A stretch of 64,000 bases of DNA, from contig CAWBSM010000001.1 of NCBI GenBank assembly GCA_963791455.1, positions 496,001-560,000 on the forward strand, in the 5' to 3' direction. Positions 1 through 7,929 of this stretch are shown here, piece by piece. Both the position numbers and the translations under genes were made by a program. The DNA is from Bog-473 sp963791455. GTDB lineage: Bacteria > Actinomycetota > Acidimicrobiia > Acidimicrobiales > RAAP-2. A model generated the notes under the pieces. The model was not told the DNA's origin. It did no database searches and saw nothing but the letters and a program-made list of their open reading frames with translations. The number at the start of each line of letters is the position of its first letter. Within the stretch, counting starts at the first letter, position 1.

Positions 1-182
1 CCCGCTCGCAGCACGTCGAGGTCGTCGATCGTGCCCCGGAGGACATCCGCCCCGGCGACAGCGAGGGCCTCGGCCGAGGCGTCCGAGCGCGCCAGCCCGA
101 CGACTGAGTGCCCGGCGCCGATGAGCTCGGGAACGACGGCCGAGCCGATCCAACCCGACGCGCCGGTGACGAAAACACGCAT
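1..182 (-). CDS. NAD(P)-dependent epimerase/SDR-type protein, N-terminal part (cut by window edge)
   Basis: The first 60 residues of a Rossmann-fold protein run off the left edge. The product starts MRVFVTGASGWIGSAVV, with the TGxxGxxG nucleotide-binding turn of extended SDR/NAD-dependent epimerases, followed by a second beta strand and a TIDD-like segment. A GGAGG ribosome-binding site lies 5 bases before the ATG. It is divergent from a TetR gene with paired operators between, so that regulator probably controls it. The substrate cannot be told from this fragment. Confidence 0.75.
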   Translation of the reverse strand, partial: MRVFVTGASGWIGSAVVPELIGAGHSVVGLARSDASAEALAVAGADVLRGTIDDLDVLRA

Positions 183-226
183 GAGAACCTCCAAGAGTTT
201 CGGTCGTCCCCGCCCACGAGAGCGAG

Positions 227-279
227 GATGATGTCAGTTGCTGTCATCATCCTACTCCTTATGTCAGTCGCTGTCATCA
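227..279. promoter_or_regulatory. Paired operators between SDR gene and TetR gene
   Basis: The 19-base motif ATGTCAGTYGCTGTCATCA occurs twice as a direct repeat, at 231-249 and 261-279, 30 bases apart (about three helical turns). Each copy is itself an imperfect palindrome (TGTCAG...CTGTCA), and the first extends outward as GATGATG...CATCATC at 227-251. The second copy lies just before a TACTAG-like -10 element of the TetR gene. A TAGGAT-like -10 for the SDR gene lies between the copies on the other strand. Binding by the adjacent TetR protein to control both genes is inference. Confidence 0.65.
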
Positions 280-299
280 CCGATTACTAGGATTGATGC

Positions 300-866
300 A
301 TGGCTCGATGGGAACCGGACAGTCGAGGGAGGCTCGAGCGGGCCGCCATGGCGCTCTATGGGGAGCGGGGTTTCGAGAACACCACCGTCGCCGAGATCGC
401 CGAGCGGGCCGGGCTGACCGAGCGGACCTTCTTCCGGCACTTCACCGACAAGCGGGAGGTTCTCTTCGGAGGGGCGGGAGCGCTGCAAGAGGCGTTGGTC
501 GATGCCGTCGCGGCAGCACCAGAATCGGCGGCACCGTTCGACTCGGTCAAAGCGGCCCTCGAGGCTGCGGGCGTGCTCTTCCAGGGTCGCCGTGATTTCG
601 CCCGACAGCGTCAAGCGGTGATCGCGGCGAACGCGGAGTTGCGCCAGCGCGAGCTGATCAAACTCGCGGCACTCGCCGCTGCCCTCGCTGACGCGTTGCG
701 CCGTCGCGGCGTCAAGGATCCGGCCGCGAGCCTGAGTGCCGAGGCGGGCATCGCCGTGTTCAAGGTGGCGTTCGAACGCTGGGTCGAAGAGTCCAATCAA
801 AGAGACCTCTCGGAGCTCATGCGAGAGTCGCTCGACGAGCTGAAAGCCGTGACCGCCGGCGCGTGA
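300..866 (+). CDS. TetR/AcrR family transcriptional regulator
   Basis: This 188-residue protein has the TetR DNA-binding domain at about residues 10-55, including TVAEIAERAGLTERTFFRHF and the DKREVL that follows. The C-terminal helical part would form the ligand pocket and dimer interface. It is divergent from an SDR/epimerase-like gene with two palindromic operators between them, the usual arrangement for a local repressor that also limits its own synthesis. The ligand is unknown. The start follows a TACTAG-like -10 closely, so the leader is short. Confidence 0.9.
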   Translation: MARWEPDSRGRLERAAMALYGERGFENTTVAEIAERAGLTERTFFRHFTDKREVLFGGAGALQEALVDAVAAAPESAAPFDSVKAALEAAGVLFQGRRDFARQRQAVIAANAELRQRELIKLAALAAALADALRRRGVKDPAASLSAEAGIAVFKVAFERWVEESNQRDLSELMRESLDELKAVTAGA

Positions 867-919
867 CCATCTGATTCCCAACTCCACCGAGCTCGCGGAG
901 CTGGCCGACGTCGGCGCGT

Positions 920-1639
920 CTAGGGGTGCGGTCGTTCGGACGTAGCCACCTCGCCGGCCGGTGCGGCATCGGCACCCGCATCGGCATCCGCACCGGCCAC
1001 CAGACCGTGCCGGTGGGCGTACACCGCCGCCTGGGCGCGGTCGCGGCTGTTGGTCTTGGCGAAGATCCGATTCACGTGCGTCTTGACGGTCGCCTCGGCG
1101 ACGAAGAGTCGCGCCGCGATCTCGGTGTTCGACAGGCCGGCGGCGATCAGCGCGAGGACCTCGGCCTCGCGGTCGGTCAGCCCGTCGGGGAGTGGCGCCG
1201 GATCGGTGGGGTTTGCGGTGGGCGCCTGCTGCGCCGCCCTGAGCAACGCCGCCTGGGCGGCCGGGTCGAGCACCGACTGCCCCGCCACGGCCGCCTCGAG
1301 CGCCCGCTGGATGTCGTCGCGGGACGCGTCCTTCGTGAGGTAGCCGGCCGCGCCGGCGGAGAGGCCGGCCATGATGGACTCGTCGTCGGCGAAGGTCGTC
1401 AGCACGACGACGGGGAGGGCAGGATGCCGTTCCCGCAGCGCCCGGGTGGCGTCCACGCCGTCCATCCGGGGCATACGCAGGTCCATGAGCACCACGTCGG
1501 GCGCCTGGGTGGCGACCAGATCCAACGCCTCGAGGCCGTCGCCGGCCAGACCGACCACCTCGGTGTCGGCGAACCCACCCACAATGGTCGCCAGACCTTC
1601 GCGGACCACCCTCTGGTCGTCCGCGATGATGACCCTCAC
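920..1639 (-). CDS. LuxR/NarL-type response regulator
   Basis: A 239-residue two-component regulator. The receiver domain (about 1-120) has the acidic pair in IIADDQ, the phosphoacceptor aspartate in VVLMDLRMP at about residue 53, and the conserved Lys in YLTKDAS. The C-terminal LuxR helix-turn-helix (about 155-215) contains LTDREAEVLALIAAGLSNTE. A short Ala/Asp-rich tail follows. The GTG start overlaps the stop of the upstream sensor kinase by four bases, so the two are translationally coupled. It probably responds to that kinase; its targets are unknown. Confidence 0.92.
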   Translation of the reverse strand: MRVIIADDQRVVREGLATIVGGFADTEVVGLAGDGLEALDLVATQAPDVVLMDLRMPRMDGVDATRALRERHPALPVVVLTTFADDESIMAGLSAGAAGYLTKDASRDDIQRALEAAVAGQSVLDPAAQAALLRAAQQAPTANPTDPAPLPDGLTDREAEVLALIAAGLSNTEIAARLFVAEATVKTHVNRIFAKTNSRDRAQAAVYAHRHGLVAGADADAGADAAPAGEVATSERPHP

Positions 1640-2823
1640 GACGCGGCCTCTCGGCGCGCCGCCGCCGCCGGGGCGCCGCCGAGCGGTACCGCTGCGGTGA
1701 CGCGCCAACCCGATGCCGTCGGCCCCGAGTCGACCTCGCCGCCCAAGAGCTCCAGGCGCTCGGCGATGCCACGCAGGCCGAACCCGCCGCCGCTCCGCGC
1801 CAGCACGGTGGGCGCGGTGTGGGTCGAAGCATCGTTGTCGATGTGCAGCGACACGGCGTCGGGCGACCAGGTCAGGGCGACCGAGGTCGGTGCGCCCGGC
1901 GCGTGTTTCATGACGTTGGTGAGCGCCTCTTGGGCGACCCGGTAGAGACCGAGCACCGCCGGCGCCGGGAGCCGCACCGGCGGGCCCGACTCGGTGAAGG
2001 TCGCACCGTGCTGTGCGCTGAGCCTGGTCAGCTGCTCGCCGAGGGGCGCCGGCTCGTCGCGCAAGGCCCGGACCGCCCCCCGCGCTTCGTCGAGCCCCTC
2101 GTGGACCAACCGACGGGTGCGCTCGAGTTGCTCGCGGACGGCGGTGCTGGTGCCCGGCTCGGATTCGACGACCGTGCTGAAGGCTTCGAGCTGGAGCGAG
2201 AGGGCCGCCAGGGTGTGGGCGAGCACGTCGTGGATCTCGCGCGCGAAGTGGTTGCGCTCGCTGAGGAGCTCGGCCCGGGCTCGTTCCACTTCGGTCCGCG
2301 CGACCTCGACCTCCATGCGTGCCAGCTGCTCGCTTCGCTCCACCGCTTCGCGGCGGGTGATCCCGACTACGGCGCCGCCGAGGACCGCCGCCACCGCGCC
2401 GAGGAGGATGCCGTCCGGTCTGCCGACAGCGAGCACGCTGACCGCCACGGCCAACCAACCGGCGGCACCGATCAGGGCGCCCCAACCGATGGGCCAACGG
2501 CTGGCCGCACTGAACACGGCCACGCCGGGAAACACCAGTGCCACGGGGGCAAAGCCCACGAGGGCGCCGCCCGTGAGCGCCATGGCGAACAGCGCCGCGC
2601 CAGCGGCCCACTCCCGCCGGGACCGCAGGTACATCCAGAGGAGCCACGACGCCACCGCCGCCGCCAGCAGGGCGACGGCGGTGGCGCGCTGGCCGGTGGA
2701 TCCCAGCGTGTGGAGCTCGCTGACGACCGCCCATGCCAGCAACCCCATGGAGGCCACTGCGACCGCGTTGCCACCGATCGACCAGCTACCCAGGGGGATC
2801 TCGGCCTCAGAGGGAACGCTCAC
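1636..2823 (-). CDS. NarL-partner sensor histidine kinase (HisKA_3 type)
   Basis: A 395-residue membrane kinase. About five or six hydrophobic segments fill residues 15-155. A short coiled coil leads into the HisKA_3 dimerisation helix with REIHDVLAHTL, the phosphoacceptor being His198. The ATPase domain follows, with an N box (VAQEALTNVMKHA) and a G box (GGGFGLRGIAERL). There is no separate extracytoplasmic sensor domain, so the signal is probably membrane-borne or comes from the coupled membrane protein. It overlaps both neighbours by GTGA, giving a tight three-gene operon. Confidence 0.92.
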   Translation of the reverse strand: MSVPSEAEIPLGSWSIGGNAVAVASMGLLAWAVVSELHTLGSTGQRATAVALLAAAVASWLLWMYLRSRREWAAGAALFAMALTGGALVGFAPVALVFPGVAVFSAASRWPIGWGALIGAAGWLAVAVSVLAVGRPDGILLGAVAAVLGGAVVGITRREAVERSEQLARMEVEVARTEVERARAELLSERNHFAREIHDVLAHTLAALSLQLEAFSTVVESEPGTSTAVREQLERTRRLVHEGLDEARGAVRALRDEPAPLGEQLTRLSAQHGATFTESGPPVRLPAPAVLGLYRVAQEALTNVMKHAPGAPTSVALTWSPDAVSLHIDNDASTHTAPTVLARSGGGFGLRGIAERLELLGGEVDSGPTASGWRVTAAVPLGGAPAAAARREAAS

Positions 2824-3392
2824 TGCCCTCCATGATGGACCGCCAGCCGGTCTGGACCGGCTGACCGAGGGCTGGGCGCAGCGCCGGAGGCCACCAAACT
2901 CTGGCGGCGGACCGTGGAGGACCGCCACCCCAAGATCCCGGTCCGGATCACGGCCTCGCTGAGCGCCATGAGGATGAGGGCGTCGGCCCAGGCGGCCACG
3001 CTCGTGATGCTGTGGGTGGCGCTGAAGTGCTCGATCGCCGCCCCACCCCCGTGGGTGGCGTAGACCTGGAAGGCCAGCCGGCCGCCGGTGCCGAGGATCC
3101 ACAAGGCGGCGGCCGCCAGGCCGGCCTTGGCGACCGGGAAACCCTCGCCGTCCGGGTGGACCGAGGTGAAGCGGCCCGCGAGCCCGCCGAGCAGGGCGCC
3201 CACGCCGGCACAGCCGAGGACGAGGACCAAGTCGTTGCCGGCGGTGGGGAGACCCCGCAGGTAGGTGAACGCGACGTAGGCGACGATGCCGACCGGAAGC
3301 AGAAGGGACCGGGCGGTGATCCGGCGCCCCCTGACCTGGAGCAGGACGATGGCGATGAGGCTGATGTCGATGAGGTACTCGGTGAGGGTCAT
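2820..3392 (-). CDS. Small polytopic membrane protein in two-component operon
   Basis: A 190-residue protein starting MTLTEYLIDISLIAIVLLQVRG. It has about five hydrophobic segments, with a short charged loop (RFTSVHPDGEGFPV) in the middle. Its overall look resembles CcdC/DUF1453-like small membrane proteins, but I cannot assign a family firmly. It is the first gene of the operon, and its stop overlaps the kinase start by four bases. A role as accessory sensor or as a gene product protected by the two-component system is inference. An upstream in-frame extension to 3680 is possible on paper but antisense to the next gene. Confidence 0.7.
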   Translation of the reverse strand: MTLTEYLIDISLIAIVLLQVRGRRITARSLLLPVGIVAYVAFTYLRGLPTAGNDLVLVLGCAGVGALLGGLAGRFTSVHPDGEGFPVAKAGLAAAALWILGTGGRLAFQVYATHGGGAAIEHFSATHSITSVAAWADALILMALSEAVIRTGILGWRSSTVRRQSLVASGAAPSPRSAGPDRLAVHHGGQ

Positions 3393-3426
3393 GCCACCAG
3401 TGTCCGGATTTGGCCCGTTTCTTGCG

Positions 3427-3458
3427 TCAACCCGGGGGTTGATTCCCGGGTTGATCCC
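3427..3458. promoter_or_regulatory. GGGTTGA inverted and direct repeats upstream of two-component operon
   Basis: A perfect 16-base palindrome, TCAACCCGGGGGTTGA (3427-3442), is followed by another GGGTTGAT copy at 3448-3455, one helical turn further on. The block lies 35-65 bases before the membrane protein/kinase/regulator operon and about 75-105 bases before the divergent kinase-like gene. On the minus strand it includes a TTGACG -35-like hexamer. Use as a LuxR-type autoregulatory site is inference. Confidence 0.4.
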
Positions 3459-3531
3459 GCGGGTGGAGGCCACGGCGCCCGGTGGCCGGCGGCGGGTCCC
3501 GCCGGGGCTGGGCCAATAGTGTCGGCCCCCC

Positions 3532-4620
3532 ATGGGACCGACCACCCTTCTCCGCCGCGCCGACCACGTCACCCCCGAATGGCTGACCGAGGCTCTCGCC
3601 GGTGCGGGCCAGTTGGCCGACGGCGCCAAGGTGGTCTCCTTCGAGGCAGCGCCGATCGGTACCGGCCAGATGGCCGACACGACGCGCTTCGTGCTGACCT
3701 ACGACGAGCCCGGGGCGGGCCCCGCCAGCGTGGTGGGCAAGTTCGCCTCGGTCGACGACCAGAGCCGAGGCACCGGCCTCGCTCTGCGAGCGTATGAAAT
3801 TGAGGTTCGGTTCTACCGGGAGGTCGCGGCGCGCGTCGCCACTCGCGTGCCGGCCTGCTATGTGGCGGTGGTCGAACCCGAAACGGGTTGGTTCACCTTG
3901 CTGCTCGAGGACATCGCCCACTCCGTGCAAGGAGACCAGATCGAAGCCTGTAGTCCGGACGTGGCCGCAGCCGTCCTCGAAGAGATGGCCGGCTTGCACG
4001 CCCCGTGTTGGGAGGATCCCGATCTCGCCGGGCGCGAGTGGCTCAACCGATCCGCGCCTGAGTCGAACGGCTTCCTGGCCGCGCTGGTGACCTCCTTGCT
4101 GCCTGGGTTTCTCGAGCGTCACGAGGACACGTTGGCGCCCGAGCACCGCGACGTCTGCCGTCTCTTCGCCGAGCGGCTGCCGGCCTATCTCGGGCTGCAC
4201 ACGGGCCCGCGGACCACCAGCCACGGCGACTTCCGGCTCGACAATCTCCTCTTCCAGCCGGGTCACGCCAGGCCGGTGGTCGTCGACTGGCAAACGGCCG
4301 CATGGGGCGGGGCGTCCCTCGACGTGGCGTACTTCGTCGGCGGTTGCCTTCGCACCGAGGACCGGCGGTCCCACGAGGCGGACCTCTTGGCCCACTATCA
4401 CGACGCCCTGTGCCGGGGCGGGGTGCGCGACTACTCGCTGCAGCAATTGCGCCAGGACACCCGGTTGGACAGCTTCGGGGGCGTGCTCATGGCCATCGTC
4501 GCGTCCATGGTCGTCCAGCGCACCGAGCGGGGAGACCTCATGTTCCTCACGAGCACGACCCGTCACGCCCAGCACGCACTCGACGTTGACGCGCCAGCCC
4601 TGCTGCGGGCCGCCCGATGA
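3532..4620 (+). CDS. Aminoglycoside-phosphotransferase-like kinase
   Basis: A 362-residue member of the APH/choline kinase fold. The N-lobe covers about residues 30-130. The catalytic loop is HGDFRLDNLLF (His231, Asp233, Asn238) and the metal-binding aspartate is in VVVDWQTA (Asp252). The family phosphorylates hydroxyls of small molecules; the substrate here is unknown and nothing indicates antibiotic resistance. Its stop overlaps the start of a low-molecular-weight phosphatase gene by four bases, an unusual coupled kinase/phosphatase pair. The start lies nine bases after a TAGTGT -10-like element, suggesting a very short leader. Confidence 0.85.
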   Translation: MGPTTLLRRADHVTPEWLTEALAGAGQLADGAKVVSFEAAPIGTGQMADTTRFVLTYDEPGAGPASVVGKFASVDDQSRGTGLALRAYEIEVRFYREVAARVATRVPACYVAVVEPETGWFTLLLEDIAHSVQGDQIEACSPDVAAAVLEEMAGLHAPCWEDPDLAGREWLNRSAPESNGFLAALVTSLLPGFLERHEDTLAPEHRDVCRLFAERLPAYLGLHTGPRTTSHGDFRLDNLLFQPGHARPVVVDWQTAAWGGASLDVAYFVGGCLRTEDRRSHEADLLAHYHDALCRGGVRDYSLQQLRQDTRLDSFGGVLMAIVASMVVQRTERGDLMFLTSTTRHAQHALDVDAPALLRAAR

Positions 4621-5144
4621 CCGACCTGCTGGTCCTGTGCACGGGCAACGCGGCCAGGTCGGTCATGGCCGGCTTCATGCTCGAGCACCTGCGCGACGGC
4701 CGCCCCGGGGACCCGCTCCACATCGTGACCGCCGGGACGCACACCATCGACGGACAGCCCATGGGCATGCGGACCCGCACCGCCCTGGCCCGTATTCCCG
4801 AACTCGCAGACGCTGACTTCCGCCGCCACCGCAGCCGCCAGGTCCACGGGGTCGACCTCGTGCACGCCGAGCTGGTCGTCGTCATGGAGGCCGACCACGT
4901 GCGCTTCGTGCGGCGCCAGTTCCCGGATGCCGCCGTCAAGACCGGGACCATCCGGCACCTGTGCCGCGCCCTGCCCCCGGCGCCGCCCCGCCTCGTCCCG
5001 CGGGTGGCGGCCCTCGACCTGGACAAGGTCGAGGTGTCCGACGACGACGACGTCCTCGACCCCGCCGGGCGCGACGCCGACGTCTATGCGGCGTGCGTGG
5101 ACGAGCTGTGGGGGCTGTGCCGGACGCTCATCGAACGGCTCTAG
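4617..5144 (+). CDS. Low-molecular-weight phosphotyrosine phosphatase-like protein
   Basis: A 175-residue protein that begins with the P-loop LCTGNAARS (Cys8, Arg14, Ser15), matching the CxxGNxxRS signature of LMW phosphatases and arsenate reductases. A late acidic segment (VEVSDDDDVLDPAGRD) takes the place where the DPxxx general-acid loop is normally found. It is longer than a minimal LMW phosphatase (about 150). It overlaps the upstream APH-like kinase gene by ATGA, so the two products are probably made together. The substrate (protein tyrosine or a small phosphate ester) is not evident. Confidence 0.82.
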   Translation: MTDLLVLCTGNAARSVMAGFMLEHLRDGRPGDPLHIVTAGTHTIDGQPMGMRTRTALARIPELADADFRRHRSRQVHGVDLVHAELVVVMEADHVRFVRRQFPDAAVKTGTIRHLCRALPPAPPRLVPRVAALDLDKVEVSDDDDVLDPAGRDADVYAACVDELWGLCRTLIERL

Positions 5145-5169
5145 GCTCCCCGGTCCGCGTCGCGCCTGC

Positions 5170-5793
5170 TCAGTCGGCGTGCACCGACCGGAGCCCGGCC
5201 CACGCCAGGTCGGCCACGCGCCGCGCCAGCTTCAGGGCCTCCTCCTCCAGCTCGGCCTCGGAGCCGGGACGTTGTGCCATGAACCGCCGGCTGGCCCCCT
5301 CCGCCATCCCCACGATCCCGTAGGCCAGCAGGCGGCGGTGGTCGTCGTCGAGGCCAGCAGCGATCAGTGGGTCGATCGCCTCCGCGATCGCGTCCTCGAC
5401 GGTGCGGAGCGCGCGGCCCAGCTCCTGGTCGTCTGCGTGGTCACGTCCGTAGAGCAGGCGGAATTCATCCTCGTGGCTGACCACCAGGCGGAAGTAGGCG
5501 GCGAAGCCCAGCTCCACTTGCTGCCGCGGGCCCTCGGCTCGCATGACCGCGCGTCCGATGGCGTCCAACAGGTCCTGCGCGATGGAGTCGACCAACTCCA
5601 GGTACAGCGCCCGCTTCGAGGAGAAGTGTTGGTACAGCAGCGGCTTGGTGACCCCGGCCGCCTCGGCGATGTCGTCCATCGTCGTGGCGCGGTACCCCCG
5701 TTGAGCGAACAGCTCGAGCGCCACCGCGAAGAGCTGGTGACGTCGCTGTTCCGCGGTGAGTCGCCTCGGAACGGCGTCGATCGCACCTGCCAT
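5170..5793 (-). CDS. TetR/AcrR family transcriptional regulator
   Basis: A 207-residue regulator. The HTH domain is at about residues 15-60 with TMDDIAEAAGVTKPLLYQHF, close to the fatty-acid/lipid-type TetR proteins common in actinobacteria. The helical C-terminal domain has no recognisable ligand motif. A palindromic TTACCGAACGGTCAA lies 10-24 bases upstream of its start, consistent with autoregulation. It is convergent with the phosphatase gene and follows a glycosyltransferase gene on the same strand with no gap. Confidence 0.9.
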   Translation of the reverse strand: MAGAIDAVPRRLTAEQRRHQLFAVALELFAQRGYRATTMDDIAEAAGVTKPLLYQHFSSKRALYLELVDSIAQDLLDAIGRAVMRAEGPRQQVELGFAAYFRLVVSHEDEFRLLYGRDHADDQELGRALRTVEDAIAEAIDPLIAAGLDDDHRRLLAYGIVGMAEGASRRFMAQRPGSEAELEEEALKLARRVADLAWAGLRSVHAD

Positions 5794-5802
5794 GGATGCA
5801 CG

Positions 5803-5817
5803 TTACCGAACGGTCAA
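5803..5817. promoter_or_regulatory. Candidate TetR operator
   Basis: TTACCGAACGGTCAA has ACCG/CGGT half-sites around a two-base centre and TT/AA ends, the shape of many actinobacterial TetR-family operators. It sits immediately upstream of the TetR start at 5793 and touches the stop codon of the glycosyltransferase gene. Binding by that TetR protein is inference. Confidence 0.45.
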
Positions 5818-6857
5818 ACCGGGGCGGCGAGGCCGGGGACACTCCGCAGGACGCCCGAAAGGCGTTCCGGGAGGTCGGCCAGGTTGAAGTGGTCGGCCGC
5901 GACGCGGTGGTTGTGCGCCAGCACGCGCTGGTCGGGCGCGCGCAACCAGGCCGCCAGCGGAGCCGGATCGGAGGCGTCGAACCAGTGGAAGCCGAAGGCC
6001 GCCAGCTCGGTGGCCACGGGGTAGGAGCCCACCGCGAACGGACGTCGATGGGTGGCCGACTCCACCGAGGGGTTGCCGAAGCCCTCCCATGTCGAGGGAA
6101 GCAAGACGACGTCGCAGGCGGCGTATGCGTCGGCGACGGAGCAACCGCACTCGGGCTCGCCGAGGACGACGGTGCAGCCGGCCCGGGCGACCAGGTTCTC
6201 GAGTTCGGGCCCGAACCCGTCCTCGGCTGGTCCGAGCAGCCAGTAGATGCCGCCGAGAGCTTCGGTGAGCGCGATCGCCCCGGCGATGTTCTTGCGGGGG
6301 AGCGCCCTTGTGGGCTGGAGCAAGAGCGTGACCCCGTCGGCCACGCCGAGTGCGGCGCGCGTGGCGGCGCGCTCGCCCGGTTCGGGGTCGGGGTCGAACG
6401 CGTTGTAGACCGTCGTCGCCGTGATGCCGTGCGCCGCCAGTTCCACTCGGCTGAGCTCGTTGATCGTCACGTGCGCCCACGCCGAGTCGTCCGGCGGCGG
6501 CGGGAGCTGAGCCAGGTGCGTCCGCTGCCACGGGAGGTCGTGATGGTGCAGGAGCGCCGGACGACCTGCGCAGGCCTCCGCCACGACGGCCGCGGCGCGA
6601 CGGTTGAGCGGCAGTGAACAGAGGTTTTCGACGATGACGAGGTCGGCGCTGGTCAGCGCACTCTCGACCTCGGCCCGTGTCGGGGGCTCGGGCGCGTCGA
6701 TGGCCAATCCGGGCAGGACGGTGTCCACCAGGCCCGACCCGGCGACGGTGCGCACATCCCATCCGAGCCGGCCCAGCGCAGCGGACCATTTGGCCGCCTC
6801 GATCGCGACCCCGTCGCTCCCGCCCAAGCGGAAGGAGACCATGCACGCCGTCGGCAC
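5814..6857 (-). CDS. Glycosyltransferase (GT4/GT-B like)
   Basis: A 347-residue two-domain glycosyltransferase. The N-terminal domain begins VSFRLGGSDGVAIEAAKW, a glycine-rich acceptor loop typical of GT4 enzymes. The C-terminal donor domain contains LLLQPTRALPRKNI and the motif STWEGFGNPSVESA, in which the E(x)7E element contacts the nucleotide sugar. It is divergent from a GDP-mannose dehydratase gene, so a GDP-sugar donor is plausible but not shown. The start is uncertain: GTG at 6857, or the ATG at 6842, which gives a protein beginning MVSFRLGG. Confidence 0.82.
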   Translation of the reverse strand: MPTACMVSFRLGGSDGVAIEAAKWSAALGRLGWDVRTVAGSGLVDTVLPGLAIDAPEPPTRAEVESALTSADLVIVENLCSLPLNRRAAAVVAEACAGRPALLHHHDLPWQRTHLAQLPPPPDDSAWAHVTINELSRVELAAHGITATTVYNAFDPDPEPGERAATRAALGVADGVTLLLQPTRALPRKNIAGAIALTEALGGIYWLLGPAEDGFGPELENLVARAGCTVVLGEPECGCSVADAYAACDVVLLPSTWEGFGNPSVESATHRRPFAVGSYPVATELAAFGFHWFDASDPAPLAAWLRAPDQRVLAHNHRVAADHFNLADLPERLSGVLRSVPGLAAPV

Positions 6858-6915
6858 GACGGCACTGTAAGCGCGCCCGGGGGGGTGGCACGCCGTCGAC
6901 TAGCGTCTTGTTGCG

Positions 6916-7887
6916 ATGGCGAAGCGGGCATTGATCACAGGCGTCACCGGCCAGGACGGGTCCTATCTGGCGGAATTCCTTCTCTCCCAGGGCTACAAAG
7001 TGATTGGAATGGTGCGGCGCTCGAGCACCGTCAACTTCGAGCGGATCGCCCACATTCAGGACCAGCTCGAACTGGTGGCCGGCGATCTGCTCGACGAGAG
7101 CTCGCTCATCCACATCCTGCGCGACCACCGGCCCACCGAGGTTTACAACTTGGCCGCTCAGTCCTTCGTCCAGACCAGCTTCTCCCAGCCGGTGCTGACC
7201 GGTGAGACCACCGCCATGGGCGTCACCCGCATTCTCGACGCCATCCGGCTCGTCGACCCCGAGATCCGCTTTTACCAGGCCAGCTCCTCGGAGATGTTCG
7301 GCAAGGTGCTCGAGGTCCCTCAGCGGGAGTCGACCCCGTTCTACCCGCGCAGCCCCTACGGCGCGGCCAAGGTGTACGGGCACTGGATCACGGTGAACTA
7401 CCGCGAGAGCTATGGGCTGCACGCGTCCTCGGGCATCCTCTTCAACCACGAGTCACCGCGCCGGGGCCTCGAGTTCCTCACCCGCAAGGTCACCAACGGC
7501 GTGGCTCGAATTGCCAACAAGCTCGACGACAAGCTGGCGCTCGGCAACCTCGACGCCCACCGCGACTGGGGCTACGCCGCGGACTACGTCCGCGCCATGT
7601 GGCTGATGCTCCAGCAGGACGGACCGGGCGACTTCGTCGTGTCGACCGGTCAGACCCACGAGGTGCGCGAATGGTGCCGCTTGGCCTTTGAAGCCGCCGG
7701 CCTGGACTGGGAGCAGCACGTCGTGATCGACGACCGTTTCCTGCGCCCAGCGGAAGTGGACCTCCTGGTCGGAGACCCCGCCAAGGCGCACGAGGTACTG
7801 GGCTGGCGGCCCGAAGTCGACTTTCCCGGCCTCGTCACCATGATGGTGGAGGCGGACATGGACCTGGTCCGGAAGAGCCTCAGGTAA
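6916..7887 (+). CDS. gmd: GDP-mannose 4,6-dehydratase
   Basis: A 323-residue extended SDR that converts GDP-mannose to GDP-4-keto-6-deoxymannose, the precursor of GDP-fucose, GDP-rhamnose and related deoxy sugars. Visible signatures are the NAD(P) loop ITGVTGQDGSYLAE at the N terminus, the SSSEMFG active-site segment, YGAAK (Tyr148, Lys152), and NHESPRRG and HRDWGYAADYVRAMW, which are very characteristic of GMD. It is divergent from the glycosyltransferase. The gene following it (ccdA) is in the same frame with no recognisable start codon of its own. Confidence 0.95.
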   Translation: MAKRALITGVTGQDGSYLAEFLLSQGYKVIGMVRRSSTVNFERIAHIQDQLELVAGDLLDESSLIHILRDHRPTEVYNLAAQSFVQTSFSQPVLTGETTAMGVTRILDAIRLVDPEIRFYQASSSEMFGKVLEVPQRESTPFYPRSPYGAAKVYGHWITVNYRESYGLHASSGILFNHESPRRGLEFLTRKVTNGVARIANKLDDKLALGNLDAHRDWGYAADYVRAMWLMLQQDGPGDFVVSTGQTHEVREWCRLAFEAAGLDWEQHVVIDDRFLRPAEVDLLVGDPAKAHEVLGWRPEVDFPGLVTMMVEADMDLVRKSLR

Positions 7888-7929
7888 CCGGGGGCCGCCG
7901 CGCTCCTCTCACCTGCTGCACCCGCTGCG

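Noticed and set aside
264..1832. Long open frame on the minus strand across the TetR gene and the response regulator
   Set aside because: It is a high-GC antisense shadow; the peptide is Arg/Gly-rich with no domain, and two well-supported genes occupy the region.
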